A DNA stretch of 64,000 nt. It comes from Lentilactobacillus otakiensis DSM 19908 = JCM 15040 (lineage in GTDB: Bacteria > Bacillota > Bacilli > Lactobacillales > Lactobacillaceae). Below, piece after piece: positions 61,584 through 64,000 of the stretch. Under the pieces are notes generated by a model. The model was not told the origin of the DNA. It searched no databases and saw only the letters and a list, made by a program, of their open reading frames with translations. The stretch spans positions 434,001 through 498,000 of the forward strand of contig NZ_AZED01000014.1 of NCBI RefSeq assembly GCF_001434145.1. The letters run 5' to 3'. Position 1 is the first letter of the stretch. Every line of letters begins with the position of its first letter. The translations under genes and the position numbers were made by a program.

Positions 61584-61835
61584 TTATCGGGCTATTCCAC
61601 GAGTTACCATTGAAACAACCAAGACGAGGATAACAGCACCTACAATTGCAGGTAAAATTGCCATCCCGGCTAATTGAGGACCCCAGGAACCAAAGATTGC
61701 CTCTCCAAGCCATGCACCAATCAGGCCACCAACAATATTACCAATCCAGCCCATCGGCATGTCCCGGCTAACAATCGCTCCTGCAAGTGCGCCAATTAAT
61801 CCACCAATGATAAGTGTCCAGAGTAAACTAAACAT
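61584..61835 (-). CDS. GlsB/YeaQ/YmgE-family stress membrane protein
   Basis: The 83-residue protein has three hydrophobic segments with many Gly residues (IIGGLIGALAGAIV, GWIGNIVGGLIGAWLGE) and MTRGIAR at the end. This is the GlsB/YeaQ family pattern. It is first in the operon with amaP, DUF2273 and two asp23 genes. ATG 61835 has AAAGG at about nine bases; ATG 61844 touches the site and is rejected. Confidence 0.88.
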   Translation of the reverse strand: MFSLLWTLIIGGLIGALAGAIVSRDMPMGWIGNIVGGLIGAWLGEAIFGSWGPQLAGMAILPAIVGAVILVLVVSMVTRGIAR

Positions 61836-61959
61836 AATAATCATCCTTTCTTTAAATAAATTATGGAAATTATAGCTCCCTTGCTATGGTTACATTCTAC
61901 AATAAGTAATCTATTATTGTGTGAATAAGTTGTGAAGAAAGTGGGTAATTTGTGTGAAA

Positions 61960-62089
61960 GAGTGTGAACCAAGCCGGTTAGCTTTTGAGCATTTGTGTAA
62001 TAAGGCCCATTAACGCTGGGTCTGCGTTAATGGGCCTTATTGGACTAAGCGGAGAAAGCTGGCTTGGTGAACACGTTTCCGCTAGATAA
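61960..62089 (+). repeat. Structured intergenic repeat, copy 4
   Basis: It starts GAGTGTGAACCAAGCCGG, has central arms AATAAGGCCCATTAACGC and GCGTTAATGGGCCTTATT around a 7-nt loop, and ends GGCTTGGTGAACACGTTTCCGCTAGATA. Outer arms ACCAAGCC/GGCTTGGT pair where copy 3 has AAAAGGC/GCCTTTT. Orientation is the same as copy 3, on the other side of the Gls24/Asp23 operon. Confidence 0.8.
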
Positions 62090-62132
62090 CAGTCGCAACT
62101 TTTCAATCCAACAGCCTAAACCCCCAACAAAC

Positions 62133-62161
62133 AAAAAGAGCCGGCCAAAAGCCGACTCTCA
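62133..62161 (-). terminator. Terminator after the YdcF-family gene
   Basis: On the minus strand GAGTCGGC pairs with GCCGGCTC, with TTTT loop residues and a T-rich tail. Confidence 0.8.
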
Positions 62162-62172
62162 CAACGATTAAT

Positions 62173-63225
62173 CTACATCACACCTAACCAAGCACCAATT
62201 CCCAACACAATTGAGCCAATAAACATCAGTCCAATCATCCAAATATGAAACTTTTTATGCATCACAACCAACGCCAAGTATTCACGAATAACGGCATTCG
62301 GCAAGTAATAAAACGGTGTCTTGGACCCAATTCCAAAAGCATTAATCCCAACTTCATGGGCCAAAATACCAGCCCGCAACGTGTGATAATTGCTGGTCAC
62401 AAATGCAATCCTGGCTTTTTCAGATCCAAAGTCCCGATCAATCAGGGCTTTCGAAAATTTCATATTCTGCAGCGTATTAACTGACTGATCCTCAATCAGG
62501 GTATCTGCCCCTCTAGCTCCGTGCTCCAACGCATAGTCTCTCATGGCAACACTTTCTGGCACCAATTCGTCGCCGCCTTGACCGCCCGAAAAGACAATTT
62601 TGGCGTGCTTGTTGGTCTTGTGGATTTGTTTATTATAAAATTCAATTCCTTTGTTGATTCGCCCACCAAGCAAGCGACCAACTTTATGGCCATCGACCAA
62701 ACCTGCACCTAAAATAATAATGTAATCTTTGTTGCTGCGAGGAAAATAAATTTGATACAGCAGCATAGAAGAAAGGGTATTCCAAACCGTCAGTAGCAGA
62801 TAAGCAATCAGCATGGTTAAAAAGCTCATGACAAATGTTTGAATTGGGACTGGCAAATTAATGGGATTGAAGAAAATCAGAATATCCACCAAAACCACGC
62901 CGACACCGGCAATCAACGTCAGCGATCCACTCAAGCTATACCCTTCTTTGCGCCAGACAATCACTGCGTTCACAAATAAAAAGACAAAACTTAAGATTAG
63001 TCCCAAAATAACGGCTAAGCCAACAATCGCTAAAGCAACCGCCAAGACCAGTGCATAATATTTCTGGCCAATCATTTCAAATAATTGCAATAACAAGAAC
63101 AATAAAGCAAGTAGATCCAAATTTGCCAACCAGCCAATGACTGATGAATTACGATTTTTAATTAAATATGTACCTAGTAGCACAGTTAAAGCCACGAAGA
63201 CAACTCCGCTCACAAATCCTATCAA
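62173..63225 (-). CDS. YdcF-family (DUF218/ElyC-SanA-like) membrane protein
   Basis: The 350-residue protein has about five N-terminal membrane segments, then the DUF218 domain: YIIILGAGLVDGHKVG, IVFSGGQGGDELVPES, EDQSVNTLQNMKFSK and VTSNYHTLRAG. A final membrane helix follows. Relatives ElyC and SanA affect the envelope barrier in Gram-negative bacteria, and activity is unknown. The start is TTG 63225 with GGCGGG upstream, not strong; a later start would cut the first helix. Confidence 0.83.
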   Translation of the reverse strand: MIGFVSGVVFVALTVLLGTYLIKNRNSSVIGWLANLDLLALLFLLLQLFEMIGQKYYALVLAVALAIVGLAVILGLILSFVFLFVNAVIVWRKEGYSLSGSLTLIAGVGVVLVDILIFFNPINLPVPIQTFVMSFLTMLIAYLLLTVWNTLSSMLLYQIYFPRSNKDYIIILGAGLVDGHKVGRLLGGRINKGIEFYNKQIHKTNKHAKIVFSGGQGGDELVPESVAMRDYALEHGARGADTLIEDQSVNTLQNMKFSKALIDRDFGSEKARIAFVTSNYHTLRAGILAHEVGINAFGIGSKTPFYYLPNAVIREYLALVVMHKKFHIWMIGLMFIGSIVLGIGAWLGVM

Positions 63226-63263
63226 AGCCCGCCGATCCCCTCTCTATGAATCTGGTAATTTCG

Positions 63264-63312
63264 CAAAATAAAGGCCGGCAGCAAAACCAAAAGTTTTGTC
63301 CCGGTCCAAATA
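63264..63312 (-). terminator. Likely terminator after the MarR gene
   Basis: On the minus strand GGACCGGGACAAAAC pairs imperfectly with GTTTTGCTGCCGGCC, with a T-rich tail. Confidence 0.55.
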
Positions 63313-63327
63313 TGGTGCCAAGAATGC

Positions 63328-63795
63328 TTATTTATTATAATTTTTGCTGTTCATTTCTTCAGCAGCAAATTCCTTGATAAATTTCAAAATTGCTCTGACT
63401 TTGTCGTCCCCGTAACGGCTAATCCAACTGTCAAATCGTTTAGTGATTAAATCGTTGACGTGCTTTTCAGTCTGCTCACCGGTCGGTGTCAGATGTAAAT
63501 ATAATCGACGGCGATCGCTTTCAGCCGGCTTCTGGAAAATATAATCATGCTGTAATAGAACTTTGATTTGACGTGAAATTGCACTACGAGTTACCCTTCG
63601 CTCGCTGGCAATATCCATTAGTGAAACGTTCTGTTTCTCAGCGATTGTGTGTAAAATTAAGTATTGTTCGAAAGACAATCCATACTTAGTTGCCGGTTCA
63701 GAAACAAAGTTATCTAAGTATTTAAGCGACGACAAATAAACGTCAATTGCTTCTTTCAATAGATCCTGATTTGTTTTGCTCATATCTGTCACCAT
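63328..63795 (-). CDS. MarR-family transcriptional regulator
   Basis: The 151-155-residue winged-helix protein has the recognition block ERRVTRSAISRQIKVLLQHDYI and the wing PAESDRRRLYLHLTPTG. It is a MarR regulator of unknown ligand. The start is uncertain: ATG 63795, GTG 63792 and ATG 63783 are in frame, with AAAGGGG directly before the first. It is divergent from the gene at 63932, which it may control. Confidence 0.85.
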   Translation of the reverse strand: MVTDMSKTNQDLLKEAIDVYLSSLKYLDNFVSEPATKYGLSFEQYLILHTIAEKQNVSLMDIASERRVTRSAISRQIKVLLQHDYIFQKPAESDRRRLYLHLTPTGEQTEKHVNDLITKRFDSWISRYGDDKVRAILKFIKEFAAEEMNSKNYNK

Positions 63796-63931
63796 TCCCC
63801 TTTAATTATTAAACCTTATATCACCTTAATTATATATTTTAGTAACCAGTGTCGCAACTAAATGGATTAACTTTATCGTTTTATTGATTTATGTTTTATA
63901 ATTGTCTTATAACAAAAAAGGATTGATATCT

Positions 63932-64000
63932 ATGGCAGATGAAGCAGTATCACTGATTCACCACGTTGAACTGAATATTTTCAAACAGTTTGCGGCAATC
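63932..64000 (+). CDS. Start of an unknown gene, possibly LicD-family (partial)
   Basis: Only 23 codons are inside the window, beginning MADEAVSLIHHVELNIFKQF. AAAAGGA lies about eight bases before the ATG, and TTATAAT near 63895 can serve as -10. The pattern VELNIFKQFAAI resembles the N-terminal helix of LicD phosphotransferases, but the diagnostic part is missing. It is divergent from a MarR gene. Confidence 0.4.
   Translation, partial: MADEAVSLIHHVELNIFKQFAAI

Noticed and set aside
1-64000. CRISPR array, prophage, insertion sequence or rRNA operon
   Set aside because: No regularly spaced direct repeats, no transposase, integrase or phage genes, and no rRNA sequence were seen on either strand.

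Overview
The window looks like chromosomal DNA of a heterofermentative lactic acid bacterium of the family Lactobacillaceae, most likely the Lentilactobacillus (former L. buchneri) group. This rests on moderate-to-low GC, strong AGGAGG-type ribosome binding sites, T-box leaders on argS and leuS, an SMK (SAM-III) riboswitch on metK, a dipeptidase of PepV type, deoxynucleoside kinase, Gls24/Asp23 stress genes, a DUF5776 surface protein and a Lys/D-Asp peptidoglycan gene set. The genus is an inference. I see no prophage, insertion sequence, CRISPR array or rRNA.

Layout. 1-1.3 kb: end of a YtxH-like gene and the PrsA foldase. 1.3-8.7 kb: yhaM-yhaN-yhaO nuclease operon, a YheA-like gene and a class A penicillin-binding protein. 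8.7-11.1 kb: argS with its T-box and tRNA-Gly. 11.2-17.0 kb: a YisL-like gene, then the operon asnB-murE-D-Asp ligase-aspartate racemase, which fits synthesis of L-Lys peptidoglycan with a D-Asp/D-Asn cross-bridge. 17-22.3 kb: small stress and membrane genes, a secreted S53 (sedolisin) protease, tRNA-Leu and an OhrR-like regulator. 22.3-31.5 kb: nine consecutive minus-strand genes, eight of them for peptides: a second S53 protease, a CPBP membrane protease, a DmpA-type aminopeptidase, a C39-like protein, an oligopeptide-binding lipoprotein, L-Ala-D/L-Glu epimerase, a YkfC-type NlpC/P60 endopeptidase and a cytoplasmic class A beta-lactamase-like hydrolase.

31.6-45.5 kb: MscL, a GH65 phosphorylase with beta-phosphoglucomutase, Cof-type HAD phosphatase, deoxynucleoside kinase behind two NrdR-like boxes, universal stress protein, PepV, NAD(P)HX dehydratase, MurJ-like flippase, acyltransferase and a DUF915 hydrolase. 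45.5-58.3 kb: DUF5776 surface protein, leuS (T-box), PAP2 phosphatase, mnmM, DHA2 exporter, metK (SMK box), CorA and a T-box-controlled amino acid permease. 58.4-64 kb: nicotinamidase, a small-gene unit with a structured leader, the Gls24/Asp23 envelope-stress operon, a YdcF-family protein, a MarR regulator and the start of a possible LicD-type gene.

The most unusual signal is a family of about 50-150 bp structured repeats between genes (8831-8983, 41573-41621, 55604-55731, 59718-59842, 61960-62089). They share a conserved 3' end and sometimes the 5' end, but carry different internal hairpins in which both arms have changed together. Two copies in the same orientation bracket the Gls24/Asp23 operon. 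Themes across the window are cell-wall synthesis, scavenging of peptides and murein peptides, and envelope stress.
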